From assembly GCF_040115645.1 (NCBI RefSeq), contig NC_089542.1, positions 558,001-622,000 on the forward strand: a stretch of 64,000 nt of DNA, written 5' to 3'. The notes under the pieces were generated by a model that saw nothing but the letters and a program-made list of their open reading frames with translations, ran no database searches and was not told the DNA's origin. Shown here piece by piece: positions 49,938-61,495 of this stretch; the first letter of the stretch is position 1; each line of letters opens with the position of its first letter. This DNA comes from Euwallacea fornicatus. Lineage: Eukaryota > Arthropoda > Insecta > Coleoptera > Curculionidae. The position numbers and the translations under genes were made by a program.

Positions 49938-50686
49938 CGACGTTTTCAAGGCATCTGATGGTGCGATACACTAACTCTGCGCGCGTCCGTGTTACATAAG
50001 CTGTTTCGCCCATTGGGCTGTTAGACCCCCGTCTAAAATGCATTAGGAATGCGGTAGAATCATACCTCCTGGAGAGGCTGCGCTTACGTACAAAATGCTG
50101 TAAAGAGCTTTTTAAATCTTATTTCAACAAAGACAATTAAATCCATTAAAAAGTACCCTATAGACGCGAGGCCATTGTCTAAACATTACCCCTTCAAATT
50201 AAAGTCAATGAAGAACAATGGGAAAACTAACCCGACAATGACACAAATGAACTTAGTCGTCGACCACGTATTTTAATGACTCCAGTCAAAAGTTATATAA
50301 TGGAAGCGAATTGGAAACTATATGTATTAATAATAACATGCATTACAGCCTTCACGGCCAGTAAATATAAAACGGAATTATTGGACAAGAAAATACGAGT
50401 ATATACGTTATCCATTACTACTGAAATATTTTAACGTCAAAGACGAACACTAACAAATAGTTCTGTCTAGAATATTCCAGAGCACCACGAAATAATTAAT
50501 TTCCATTTGCGTCTTATCTTTCCTCCCGGACTGTACCCGGAACATATGGGAGAGTGAGGAAACTTTCTATAGACCGAGCCGAAAGGGTCGACTAGTCATA
50601 AGTTTGAATATATACGACGGTGCTGAGTGTACACCTCTATGTATATGAACCTTTCTGCGGGGGAAAGCAACCCCCGGGGCTCCGGC

Positions 50687-50715
50687 GAAGGGCGGGGGGG
50701 GATGCGAGGGGCGCG
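50687..50715 (+). other. G-rich tract, possible G-quadruplex
   Basis: GGG, a run of eight G and GGGG occur within 29 bases of the plus strand. Confidence 0.5.
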
Positions 50716-51559
50716 AAAGGGATCTCACTCTGAAACTTGTAAATGCAAACTAAGCACAAGGAGAAGGGGGTAATGGCTACTAATGATGAGGATGGTAAGC
50801 GAATATCGTCTCTATTCGACCCGATAAGATATATTGCCCGGGACCATGACAAATTCACAGTTTCGGGTTTGGCATGGGACTATATGGGCATGGGCAATTA
50901 CGTTTTTTTCCTTTGATTGAGAAAACTGACTGGAAATCGTTGAATTGGTTGGACATTATTTTATGCACGGGGCGGTTTGATTCGATTTTTCCAATCTTTG
51001 ATAGACCGGAAAATCTTTATATGCAATCTAACGTCACCCACTTGTGTCTTAGTTTTTTTCCTTTTTGCATGACGGATGGTCTGTGAGATGTACTGGGCGT
51101 GATTATTTTCACCGAGGAGGAAGATCTCTCGGTTTTATACGTTTAATTTTTGAGATATAATATAAAAGTTAAATGTCGTACATGCATTACTCTGTGACCA
51201 ACAGCGGAACTTACAAATTGAGGTCGAAATGTTAGTGGTGGCTCCCCTTTTTCACGCAACTATTTCGTTTGGAATTTTCTTCAAAACCCATTGGGACGGC
51301 ATCACGTGTTCGAAAGAAATTCAAAGGGCGACACGACCCATTACCATTTTTTTCCTTTAGTTTGACGTTTTTAAACATTTCCATTTTTTACTTGACCCAT
51401 ATGGAACTTCGGTTCGATTAGAAAATTATAATTTCTACAGGGTGTAGATATCGTAGGAAAGTCCGCGCAACACACCAAGTGTTCAGCTATAGCGATAGAC
51501 ATAATGTTGCCTGGCCCGGCGATACGTGTTTCTACTTATCGGCTCCATAAGGCATGTCT

Positions 51560-51847
51560 GCGTACAAAGTACGTACATCCATCATGCTGCCCATGTCCAA
51601 CAACTTGTGCACATGCAGGTATAGCCTGGGAGGGGGGGGGGGGGGGAGAAAAAAGACAAACAGAGCCACGAGCGGGCATCAGATCATTTCGTAGAAGTAG
51701 CTAAAGTTGAATTTTGTGGAGAAATTTGCAATACCTATGATAACTTGACCATGGGGGCCTGCTAGGGTAGGCTTTATTTTTTGCCGATTAAACTAGAGTT
51801 TAATCGGCCAAAAATGTCCAAAACTTGTGCGTACGTACTTTGTACGC
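51560..51847. repeat. Exact 17-bp inverted repeat enclosing a G-run and a palindrome
   Basis: GCGTACAAAGTACGTAC (51,560-51,576) is exactly inverted at 51,831-51,847. Between them lie a 15-G run (51,632-51,646) and a 26-base near-palindrome with 12-bp arms, GCCGATTAAACT/AGTTTAATCGGC. ACTTGTGC precedes the right arm and also follows the left arm. The unit could fold into a large cruciform or be a degraded element. Confidence 0.8.
51632..51646 (+). repeat. Run of 15 G
   Basis: An uninterrupted homopolymer, with GGG A just upstream. Prone to length error in sequencing. Confidence 0.9.
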
Positions 51848-52077
51848 GTAGATGCCGGACAATATCATGCAAGACACCGTAGTTCCGGCGATCGAAGCTT
51901 GCAAAGAAAAATATGTTGGCTTTAACGAGGTAATGTGGCTGGACTAGACTGTCTTAATACGCGGCCCGCTCCTCTCACTTCCGTTTCCCCGCATACGTTC
52001 TTTATCTGACCTTCGCCTTGACCAGCGCAAATCTCAGGTCGCACCTTACATTTGACAAGCTGCATCTGTCTCATCGT

Positions 52078-52554
52078 CTAAATTCCAAACTCCGAGCCGT
52101 GCCAGTGAGGCATCTCAGCCGGGGGCCGAGCAGTTGAGAGCTTTGCCCCCTTGGTGCGAAAGAGGAATCTGTCAGAATTTGACGGACAATCCGAAAATGC
52201 ACGAGGTGTCGAACTTGAGACGCGCAAGTCGATCTTCGCTTCCGATACGATCGAGGAACGGGCGCGCCTACCGAGTTCGGTACGACGTAGAATTTTCAGC
52301 TCTGTGACTCTCGTGGTATTTGCATGATCCGCCGACGCGACCGCCAGGGACCACGTGGCGCATCGCCCCTCTTCGACTTGCAGGCGATTCGCCATTTCCG
52401 AAACATACAAAAAAAGTGATACGATTGCAGTAATGTGTCTACGCGTGTTACGTAACAACCCTGGAAAGGGAGTATCAGCTAAAACCAAGCGCGAAAAAGC
52501 GAAAGAACCTTCAAAATAATCTCCCCCCGTCCTCCCCCGTCCTCCTCTCTCCAT
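52078..52554 (-). CDS. Unrecognised open frame in a CpG-rich block
   Basis: About 158 codons from ATG, in a CpG-dense block that continues to about 53,240. The N-terminus is Gly/Arg-rich (MERGGRGRTGG). A second internal ATG (MANRLQVEEGR) lies after a T-rich stretch, and a possible donor (CTCG then GTAGGC) follows it. I recognise no domain. The block could be the CpG-rich 5' end of a minus-strand gene, with only part of the frame real, or just GC-rich DNA with few stops. Confidence 0.2.
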   Translation of the reverse strand: MERGGRGRTGGDYFEGSFAFSRLVLADTPFPGLLRNTRRHITAIVSLFLYVSEMANRLQVEEGRCATWSLAVASADHANTTRVTELKILRRTELGRRARSSIVSEAKIDLRVSSSTPRAFSDCPSNSDRFLFRTKGAKLSTARPPAEMPHWHGSEFGI

Positions 52555-54200
52555 TCTCGCAAAACTTTCCAGCTCGTAACAAAAATAAGCAGCAACAGGC
52601 GTAAAAATCGTGCCAAACAAATCCCGTCTCCGAAAGCAATTTTAAAACCTCTCCGGCTTTAAAAATCTTCGCTCGCGCGCAAAACTTCCCCCGCTCAAAT
52701 CGGGCGCTTCCGCTTCGCGCCTCGGGGCAATTCTTTTTCCGGACTCTGCTTCAACTTTTTCTCGGCTTCCTACGAAAAAGAATTCTCCCTCTGCCGCTGC
52801 CGGAAACAAAGACTTCGCCCTTATACGTACGGGCCATAGAGCTGAATTTCGTACGAAAGGTCTTTCGTAATATTAAGGAGTGGTTTTGCTAGCCCGGCCG
52901 AGCAAAGCTTGAGAAGTTCTTGCAGAAACGAGCTCTCGCTGTATTGATCAGGGGGTGGCAGAGGGCGGTAGGGGGGCGAACGAAATTCTAAGGGTAGTCG
53001 AGGAAAGGACAAGCAAGGGTGGTTGCGGTCTTATTCCCTGCCCGATTACACCCTCTCTCCACTATCCCCCCGCCACCCCCTTGTCCCACACAACTTGACC
53101 CGTGCGGTGTCCGGGGAAAGACGCGAGGGACGAAAGGGTTTATAGCTAAGAGGGGGCGACGGTTTCTTCTTAATGAATTATAAATTTTCCTTGTCGGGGG
53201 TAAGAATTTTAATTAATTAAATTCCGGGGGCTGTGAAAGGGGCGCGGGGGGATAAACTAACACAAAAGGCTAATTTTGCAGTGGAATTGTATGGAGACTC
53301 ATTTGGGCAAGAATTTTAATAGAATTGAATACTCCTTGTTGCAATACTTCTTTCAATGGGATTGACGTGAATGTTAGATCTTTTAGGTCGTGCAGGAGGA
53401 AGCGTCATTAACGCATGTAGTGTATGCAGGGTTTGTAACTAATAAATCGTGGGTAAATGATCTATAATTTTTACCTACTGGAACTTCTGGTGAACAAAGC
53501 CCTGTTCCCAAGTTCACGTTTGAAATGTTATTAAACTACAAAGATTCAATTCTGTCGCTTTTTTCCTGTGGGCCCCACCGTCATTTGCACTCGCCGATTA
53601 ATGCGTCACTTCATCAATTATGTTTGACTGCTTTATTAGTCACGAATTTAAATTAAAAGGTTACCAGGTTTCCACTATTCAAACAATAAATAACAAATGC
53701 AACTATCCAGCTTGAACGAACTACCCCCTAGATTTATCCAGACTGAAAGAAGTGATCCATAAGGTTCTGACGGATTCCGATTAAATATTTATGTGACAGA
53801 CACGCCCCAAAGTTAGTTTATAATGATAAGCTGGGATCTGTGCTTTCCTAAGCTTTGCATGTACTTTCCTCCCTAAATCATGTAAAACAGTTTAGCTGAT
53901 TTTCGGAAAGTTCATCTCAATAATTTATAGCGGCTCTTTTGGAACTAACTTCAACGTTTGCAGATGGGTCGGATAGTAACAGGAAATTTCATGAAGCTTT
54001 TGGAGATGTTACTGTCAATGCGCGCGCGTAGATCCTGGGCAACCAGAATACCTCCAAAACCTCCAAGGGACGTTGGAATATTTACCAAAATGTCTTTATT
54101 GTTATTCCGTCAGCTCACACGTTCTTGCAGTTACCTATTGAGTGTCGGGAAAATTTCCTATGAGCTCGGTACAAACCTGAATATTTCGCAGGAAGTGGAC
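52555..54200. other. CpG-rich then AT-rich non-coding DNA
   Basis: 52,600-53,240 is CpG- and C-rich (runs of C at 53,065-53,080). From 53,240 the composition returns to AT-rich. No gene supported beyond the frame at 52,078-52,554. Confidence 0.45.
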
Positions 54201-54202
54201 GA

Positions 54203-54222
54203 TCCTGAACTAACCTGAACTA
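54203..54222 (+). repeat. CCYGAACTAA decamer site 3
   Basis: Two exact units, CCTGAACTAA CCTGAACTAA. Confidence 0.8.
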
Positions 54223-54317
54223 ATATAAGTGAGTCGAAATTAACGTTTAAGTTTCGCCAAACATCGAAGGGTTAGAGATTAAAGGAACAAGGAATTACGC
54301 CGCAGGCGAAACACCAT

Positions 54318-54478
54318 GTGCCAGATTCTTTAATCTAGAGGGTAGAACCTTACCCAGGAACGACGTCAAAATGACGCGTAATTGTTGACATGCTCATGGT
54401 GACAGCGTGTCGATTCAAACATTTTGACGTCATTTCCAGGGAGCATTCTAGTTAACAGATTCGAGCATCTGGCCCCAC
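54318..54478. mobile_element. Imperfect foldback element (about 160 bp)
   Basis: The inner arms GACGTCAAAATG (54,362-54,373) and CATTTTGACGTC (54,420-54,431) are exact reverse complements. Pairing extends outward with mismatches through CCAGGAA/TTCCAGG, AATCT/AGATT and GCCAGAT/ATCTGGC, giving arms of about 55-60 bp around a 46-base centre. No shared sequence with the 12.7-kb foldback. Probably a MITE of another family. Confidence 0.55.
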
Positions 54479-54799
54479 TGTCGAGGCGAACTTGACTTGA
54501 TACAAAGAACATCAGGTTTTAAACCGTTTCTGCCTCTTGAGCTGTTCCATAAGAAGGTTGCTGTGACCTTTAGAGGGCAGGCGGCATCACCAATTTACCC
54601 CTCGGTGGTTATGCCAAACTGTTGCCGGAACGATCCGGCGTAAGAAAATATTATTTAAACAGCGATGAAAGAGCGAGGCCTTTCTCTCTTCACGAACCTT
54701 CAACATGGCTTGATCGGACACCAGAACTGCATCATAACGATTGTCGCCCAAATCCGCCCCTGGATATTTCCGGATTGTTAAAGAGGATTTTTGAAAGCA

Positions 54800-54922
54800 T
54801 TAGGCTGTATGCCGTACACGCAGAAAGTCGTGACGTGAGCGTCGGGGGTCAGATGCGCTGCTGCTGCACCGCTGCTGTTGCTGCACCGCTGCTGTTGCTG
54901 CACCACTCGTTTTAGACTGCAT
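54800..54922 (-). CDS. Small Ala/Gln/Ser-rich ORF
   Basis: A complete 40-codon frame beginning MQSKTSGAATAAVQQQQ and continuing RCSSSASDPRRSRHD. Its first half is encoded by a 17-bp repeat of CAG-like triplets, and a 17-bp unit shifts frame at each repeat, so the amino-acid runs partly follow from the repeat. The start context CAATAATG is acceptable for insects. No clear donor. It could be a first coding exon, a small ORF, or nothing. Confidence 0.15.
   Translation of the reverse strand: MQSKTSGAATAAVQQQQRCSSSASDPRRSRHDFLRVRHTA
54858..54904. repeat. 17-bp GCTGCTGTTGCTGCACC tandem
   Basis: Two full units (54,871-54,887 and 54,888-54,904) and a partial one before them. Confidence 0.9.
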
Positions 54923-55504
54923 TATTGAGGAGCCGAATTATTTAATCGGTTTTGCAGACAAACCGCTTCAATATTGAACAGACGGCCCTTTGTCCTCCAT
55001 TTTTACGTATTTCTCTGCCATTATTTCAGGATTACATTCGGACGCCGTGACGTTGGCCCTGCGTAGTTTCGAGTTGACGGCACTGTCTTATGTGAATCGC
55101 CATTAATAAAGGGGTTGTCAGCTATTAGAAGCGGGGACGCAAAAGGGTCCTTCTTAATCAATATCAGCCCTTAGTAACAGCCCTTCCCTTGAGCATTTCC
55201 CGAGAACTGCCGGTGCGGCAAGGCGCAAAACTTGCTGTTTGCGCGGTAGGCTCGTTTATCAAACATAGAGCCCATAAATTTAAATCGGAAACGGTAGAAT
55301 GAGAAGGCAATCAAGGCTAGTGAAAGCTTAATCAATCTATCTTTGTCGTTGTCGGGTTTCATATTATGGAACAAGGGAGTGGCAAAGGCAAGGAGTAACC
55401 GCAGCACTCCTGAAATATGTCTAACATTCGCTCCTGCTATTATTAGAATTGCGGTGTCCAGTTACATATGGCTCGTAGCTTCCGTTCCTGGAGCTATTAT
55501 TGCA

Positions 55505-55970
55505 TATACAGGGTGTTCGTTTCTGGAATTTGACGACGGTGGTCTTGGCATCCATAAACGAGACGAGGTCGGTTAAATCAGGGCAAAGCTCCGCAATTCT
55601 GAATCGAAAAGTGTGCCGCTTCAAATTTTCTTGAATTCCTTTGACTTTAGAAGGTGTCCGAAGTACCTCAAATGTCGAGAAACAATTGCATTTTTTCTTC
55701 AGCTTATTCGGCAAGATAATCGAAGATGACTGACACCTCATCGTTGCAATTTTTTCTCTTCCACAACGCGTCGACGGCACATTTCAAATCCGACGTTTCG
55801 GTTTTGCGCAACCACCATCAACTTCGTTTTTCCTTGTCGGGGATTTCTATATTTCTCAATTCGGTTTTGTTTTCTAATTACACTCCCCGCATAATGCTCT
55901 TTAGAGCCTATGTATAACATAGTTGCACATCCCTATAGCGACAAGCATATTAACATTAACACCCTGCATT
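55505..55970. mobile_element. Candidate short-TIR element (about 465 bp)
   Basis: The left end TATACAGGGTGTT is opposed by AACACCCTGCA at 55,958-55,968 (10 of 11 matching). The minus strand stays open for 119 codons and runs through the left terminus (ending ...VVKFQKRTPCI then onward); this frame has no recognised motif. Beyond the terminal 10-11 bases the two ends do not match, so the pairing is tentative. Confidence 0.4.
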
Positions 55971-58288
55971 CCGGCTGGACTTCACACAGACTGCAGCTCT
56001 AAACCAGGCACAGATACGTAAGACGAAGAGCTTAAAGCTCCAAAACTGAAAAGCGACCAACAGGGATGATATAATCGAATTTACATAAAAAGCCTCTAAA
56101 TCGAGGGAGATAGCAGAAAGGGCCAGGGAGTACAGGGAGGGGATGGAAGTCTATGCACAAGAGGGACAGTTTTATATTAATGACCGGGAAACAAAGAGGA
56201 TAACAACGCGCTTTTGATGTGGAATGAAAGGTGAGGTCGAGGGAGGCTTTGTTGGATAGTTTCGGTTGGAGACAGGAAACATGGAAGCTGGGCACTAAAG
56301 TTTCAATGTTGTATTACCCTAACAGGAAATAGAGCTAATTTCAGTCGAAAAAACTTTCATTTCGAGCACACATGGTCCTCTTTCCAGATTATCCAGCCAG
56401 CGACGATATTTATGGTGATATGACGGCGGCAACAACAACGTCGAGATCAAAAGCCAGTGGCGTATTGGACTGATTAAAATTTTAATATTTAAAAGATGAA
56501 ACTCATTACAGTTTTGCCGGTAGTTTTGCGAAATGAAGCGGCAAACACACTGACTAATAATGCTTGTTTATAGTGTGTAGTTACTTGATTAACTTTGTAC
56601 AGGTAGTCACTTTTTGATTAATTTCGAAGTGCCGCTTTTGCTATTCCAAGGGAAATTGAGTGAAAGTGTTGCAAATTGCTGAGGCAAAAAGTTCAGTGAA
56701 CTACTTTTCCGTGGGTTGAAATCCACGGGCAGAGCTCTCATGAGCGACCTTGACATTTTTCCAGATTTAAGGCTATGGTTGTATCCACTCCCTCGAGAGT
56801 TCGCACTTCCGCGAAAGCTCTCCAGAGTTGCGCTTAGCATGCAAATCCAGTAGAATGATTTGATTCATTTTTCAGCATGTAATAGAAGAAGATTTGTGAT
56901 GCAAAACTAGACACTCTAATTGGTCATTTCGGTTCAGATAAACGGCAATCGCACTCAATAATCAATTTCGGCAGCCAGCCAACGTTGCGTGTATAAAAAA
57001 AAAGCCATTTCTCACGGGACGAGCTAAGTGTTAACACATCAATAATACTATACAATGTTGGCGGCCGAATTTATGGTAACATGGAACGCGAAATGTAAAA
57101 AAGAACATCAATGTCCAGCTTTGTCTCTATTATTAGTAGGAATGTGGGGCCTGGATAATACCTCCAGAGGGACTTTGAAATTTTTGCCCAATTTTCAGAG
57201 TTACAGGAATTTTTAAATTAACGATCTATGAAATTTTTGTCGACTGTTTTCCTAGTACGGAATTAGAAAGGGCTCGGGTACCAAACCCTGCTCACCTAGC
57301 AAATCGCTCTGATAACATTACCTTTTCAAATGTATGTCAAGAAGTGCAAACACACGAAAAATCGCCGAGTGCTATGCCCCCAGGGGCAGTAGTGTTTCAT
57401 CATTAAAACGTAAGGTCCACACTACGCCACTGTTTGTTTACTAAAATCCGCCATCTTTTTGCATAATATGGGTTCATTGGAACACGGATAATTGGTATTA
57501 GATTATAGGCCGAAAGACGACAGAGAGTCGGAGTGAGTATTGATAAGGCGGAATGGAGGCAAATGAATTAATTTTCTGCTATTCGTGCTCTCTTTATGAA
57601 AGGCCAATTTGCTTTAATCGAATGGAATTCGACGAAGGAAATCAAAAGCTTTTGAGTGTTATTAATTTACAGTCAAATGCCACATATACCTACGTCAGAG
57701 CGAAATATAAAAATAATTATATTGTGTGGGGAAAGTAGTGCTTCGAGGCTGTAGTGTACGCGGATCAATGCAATTTATTCTATTTCTATAATTTTCAGCA
57801 ATGTTAATTTTTGATCTCTGGATTACTCATTTGAAAACTCACGAATTTCAATGTGTGGCATTAAATTATCATGCGGTACAAGTGTATTCCAACGCAAGCG
57901 GGGGCCGATGGTTCTGATCGACCTTAACCAATTTGATTTAGTTGTTCGGAACCTTACGGAGTTTTGGTGCGTCGTAAGAACACTTTTAAGTTATTTGACG
58001 GAATCCGCATTTTTAGAAAATACTTATTTATGGTCGCTGAGACACCTTCGTAATCTTTACAAACCTTTCGCGTTTCGCACGATTTGCTTTAATAATTCTT
58101 ATGGGAGCCCGGCGCTGCCTTCAATAAGTAGATAAATTAAAAACCAATAAATCCAGTTTCGCCTGGAACAGTAAACAAAATTAAAATCTGCCCGTCCCAG
58201 TACGCTCCTGGAAACTTTCAATTTTGAGCTATTGCTCAGCGCCCCACGATATCGTGGAAATTAAATTGTTCTTATGTATCCAGAATAA
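55971..58288. other. Gene-poor stretch
   Basis: A short hairpin CCGTGG/CCACGG lies near 56,709-56,728. The frame at 57,553-57,738 (61 codons, from ATG) is unrecognised. Nothing else supported. Confidence 0.45.
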
Positions 58289-58399
58289 ATGGCGCCTTTG
58301 AAAAGGTTAGAAAGTAGAGGACCATGGTCCTCCCACGGGTTCGAGGAAATTTCTGCACGTCCTGCAGTGTTCCCGAACTCGTCCATTTTAAGCTGGCAG

Positions 58400-58730
58400 G
58401 TTATGAGATACTTTAAAATACCTGAAAATTGGGGCAAGCTTGAGTTAAAAGATCTAGAAGAATGTTTTAACGGTATTGGAGGAGTTCACATATTCACACG
58501 TTTCAGAAGTTCACACTCAGGCAGAATAATTGAACAGGAACAATTCACCTATTTCAAAGGTTCCAAATCAAGAAAAAAACATATTTACCGATACACTTCT
58601 CTAGTTTCGGATTATTATACGAACAAATCGTTAATTAAATTATCGAACGTTGAAAATTCAATGAGAAACTATTCAGAAAAGAATATTGAATCCAGAAGCG
58701 TCTCTGAATTGTTTGGTAAATTGAATTCAG
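58400..58730 (+). CDS. Candidate internal exon within a 149-codon frame
   Basis: The frame 58,289-58,738 is open for 149 codons from ATG in AT-rich DNA, though in 64 kb about one such frame is expected by chance. Within it AGCTGGCAG (to 58,399) could be an acceptor and TTCAG followed by GTATTT (58,731) a donor, giving a 331-base block. The peptide is lysine/serine-rich with segments such as YFKIPENWGKLELKDLEE and SRSVSELFGKL. Not recognised. The pyrimidine tract before the acceptor is weak. Confidence 0.2.
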
Positions 58731-61495
58731 GTATTTAGGCTTCTTCGATAGCCTCGATATTTTGAGCCGCCCAAAAACTCTTTGAACGATCCAAAAAGGT
58801 GAAAATCACACGGTGATAAATTTAGCCCGTGGGGAGGACGCGGAAGAACTGCAAGGACATATTCAAGGAAAATTATGGTCATAGTATCAGGTCAGACGTG
58901 CGCCTATAGCGGAATGACATTCCTGACTGAATGCCTTTTCGATTTTGAATAGAGCACTCCCCACGGTGTTCTTGAGGTCTCAGCAAAATATTACCCGATA
59001 TGACACCCTCATGCGTGCGCGTCTCTGCGTCTGTGTGTCATATTCGGATTTACTACAGAGTGTAAGTGAAGAGGGGGATTAGAAAGGTCTCCGTCCAGAT
59101 TTCGGCAGTTTTAAGAAGACAGGGTGTCAACGGAGAATGCTACATTCGTCACACAAGGCAAAAAGAGTCAAGTCGTTTGCTTCGTCTCGATAATGACTTC
59201 GTTTTCACTTGCGGTCTTCGTGCCCTCAAAGTTCTATTCTCGAATACGAGCAGCGAGGCCCGAACGCGAAACAAGTGTTTCTTCTCTGTTCGATCTTGAC
59301 CAAGAACGACGAATGGACGAACGAGAGAATTCTACAATTACCACATGCTAAGTGATTTCGATAGATTTTTCCACATCCCAAGGTAAGCCGAAAGGAGAGT
59401 GAAGGACGGAGTGGGGGGAATGGAGGCCAATATAATAATACGGATCTAACGAAAAGGTCCTCATCAAATGGGCGAGTTTAAAAAACGACGTCAGTTTGAA
59501 AATAATGCCCAATATCTATCGTCACGAGGCCTCCCAAAACCTAATCAGAGCCGAACAAGTCTCGTCATTAGTCCAAAGGCCTAATTAGGCCCCCTAATCT
59601 CGGCGTTCATGTAAAATTACCGTCGAATAGTTGAATTTACGCAACGCACATTAATTTATGTCAAAGTACATATATTTTTCGGCGATGTTCGGCTTTGAGA
59701 GATAGTTTTTGTGTGCGGGCCACCAGAGGCGCCCCTACCCCTAAAAGCCGGCGGCGTTAAGGTCTATTTGAATAGAAAAATGCACGGGCCCCAAAGGGCC
59801 GGTCAAACGAATGTGCGCTCTAGCGGTTTTCGGGTGCGATTTTTCAACGGGTGCGTCGACTCTAAAAACACGTCGATAGAGCCGAGTTTGCTGCGTAAAA
59901 CTGCGCCGGAGCCAACCTTAGTGATTTTACAGTTGGGTTTGGGATCCTGGAGCCATTTTGCTCGGCCGAAATCGATCTCGCAGAAAGGGAGGGACTGAAT
60001 GCCGCGCATGCATGGAGTTTTATCTCTTTTTCTGCCTTACTCTCTCGCTCGCCTCTACTACATCGACTTCTCGACTCTTACTTTCGGGCGATCTCTTTTC
60101 GGCTCCGGTGTTGCCTATTCTTTCTGGCCGGCCGCGTTGCCTTGTTGCGGAGCAATGTTCGCGTCGAAGGTTGCGTCTCCTGCTTGTTTCACCATCGAGG
60201 GAGCCTCTGCGCCAGATGCACAAAATAAAACTAAAATGAATGAAATGGGGGTTGTTTTCTCTTTTTTTTTATATACGCACTTTATTTTTAGGGAGTTTGT
60301 GCTTTTAAGAGCAAAGAGAGAGTGGCGGCGACAACAAACATTCTGCAGGGGCGGATTAAACGTTTTACTGCAGTTTCTTGAGGGTCGTTCCGCGGCCTCA
60401 GGACATTGAAGACCACCGATGGGCCTTTCCGCCTCAGTTCTGATTGTTTCTTTGAGTGTCGTCGGTAAAGTGTTTCCAGCTGGGTGCGCAGAGATAGCGA
60501 ACGCGTCGCTCCGCGTGAACGCTGCTTACGTTAAATCGACGTATAACTAGACTTGACGTTCACTTCTGTCGAAATCGATATCTGTTGTTTCTTTACGATA
60601 ATTTAACGGGAGAATCAATGCAGACGAGGAAGAACAAATAAAGCAACGAAAAATAAATAAAGATAAGAATAAACAAAGAGGAAGTTTCTACATCTTTCCA
60701 GACTACCTCTCAGAAAATTAACAAAATGTCGTCCCCAAGCGCTTCAGGCGTCCATGCACGTTTCTGTTATTTTGCTGTTTTTTCGGTATTTTCACGACAT
60801 TTCTATTAATATTTTTTTATTTCATTTCGGCTTACTTATCCTACCCTTAGTTTGATCATCTCACTTAGTTATTAGACCGAAAACGAACTAGTTCATGTCT
60901 GTAGACTAACGTGGCAAATTCAATTCGCGTCACACTCCAAATTTGAGTTCGAGGCACTTCGTTCACAAATTTTACTTCGCGTCACGTTACTTATGATTTA
61001 CGTTTACGTTATGATAGTACATGTATTAATAATCTCCTGAGAAGTAATCTGAGCAAATCCCAGTTACGATGCTTTCAACCTTAATTCCAGGCAATTTCGA
61101 ATCCGATAAGAATTCAAAATATTAAATTATTGTCTTTCGGTCGCGTCCAACAAGGAGAAGTTGTAACGATTTCTCCTTGTAAATAGTTGGAAATATCAGA
61201 AATTTTAACGCGATATCATTTTCAAAAATCGTGACGTTACACTGGAAGAACTTCCTTCCAAGCTGGGCAAATAACAAATAATTCGAAACATCCAAAATTC
61301 ATTTCAAAGTTTCAATTCGAGAATTAACTCACCGTTCTGGGCGAAAGATGCTTCAAACGAAGGAGAAAAAAAGTTTTATTCTGAAGATGTTTGATATATT
61401 CCATATTAAAGCACAAACCTGCATATACGCGGCCGCCAAAAATATGGAATACTTCATCCACGATTCGTTAAGTAATTTTTTAAAATGATGAACGT
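58731..61495. other. Gene-poor stretch with CpG-rich patches
   Basis: TACAGAGTG (59,054-59,062) resembles a transposon left end. AAG with GTAAGC (59,378-59,385) is a strong donor-like site after a short open block, but the upstream acceptor is poor. The 136-codon frame at 59,999-60,409 overlaps others. A hairpin ACAAGGAGAA/TTCTCCTTGT lies at 61,150-61,180. Confidence 0.4.

Larger units (their letters stand above)
49054..51435. other. Gene-poor stretch
   Basis: Contains a Gln/His-rich minus-strand frame (about 49,531-49,740) around CAGTTGTGCAACTG, an (AT)n microsatellite, and a G-rich tract at 50,687-50,715. No gene supported. Confidence 0.45.

Noticed and set aside
59999..60409. 136-codon plus-strand ORF
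   Set aside because: GC-rich patch with open frames on both strands; no motif or splice support.
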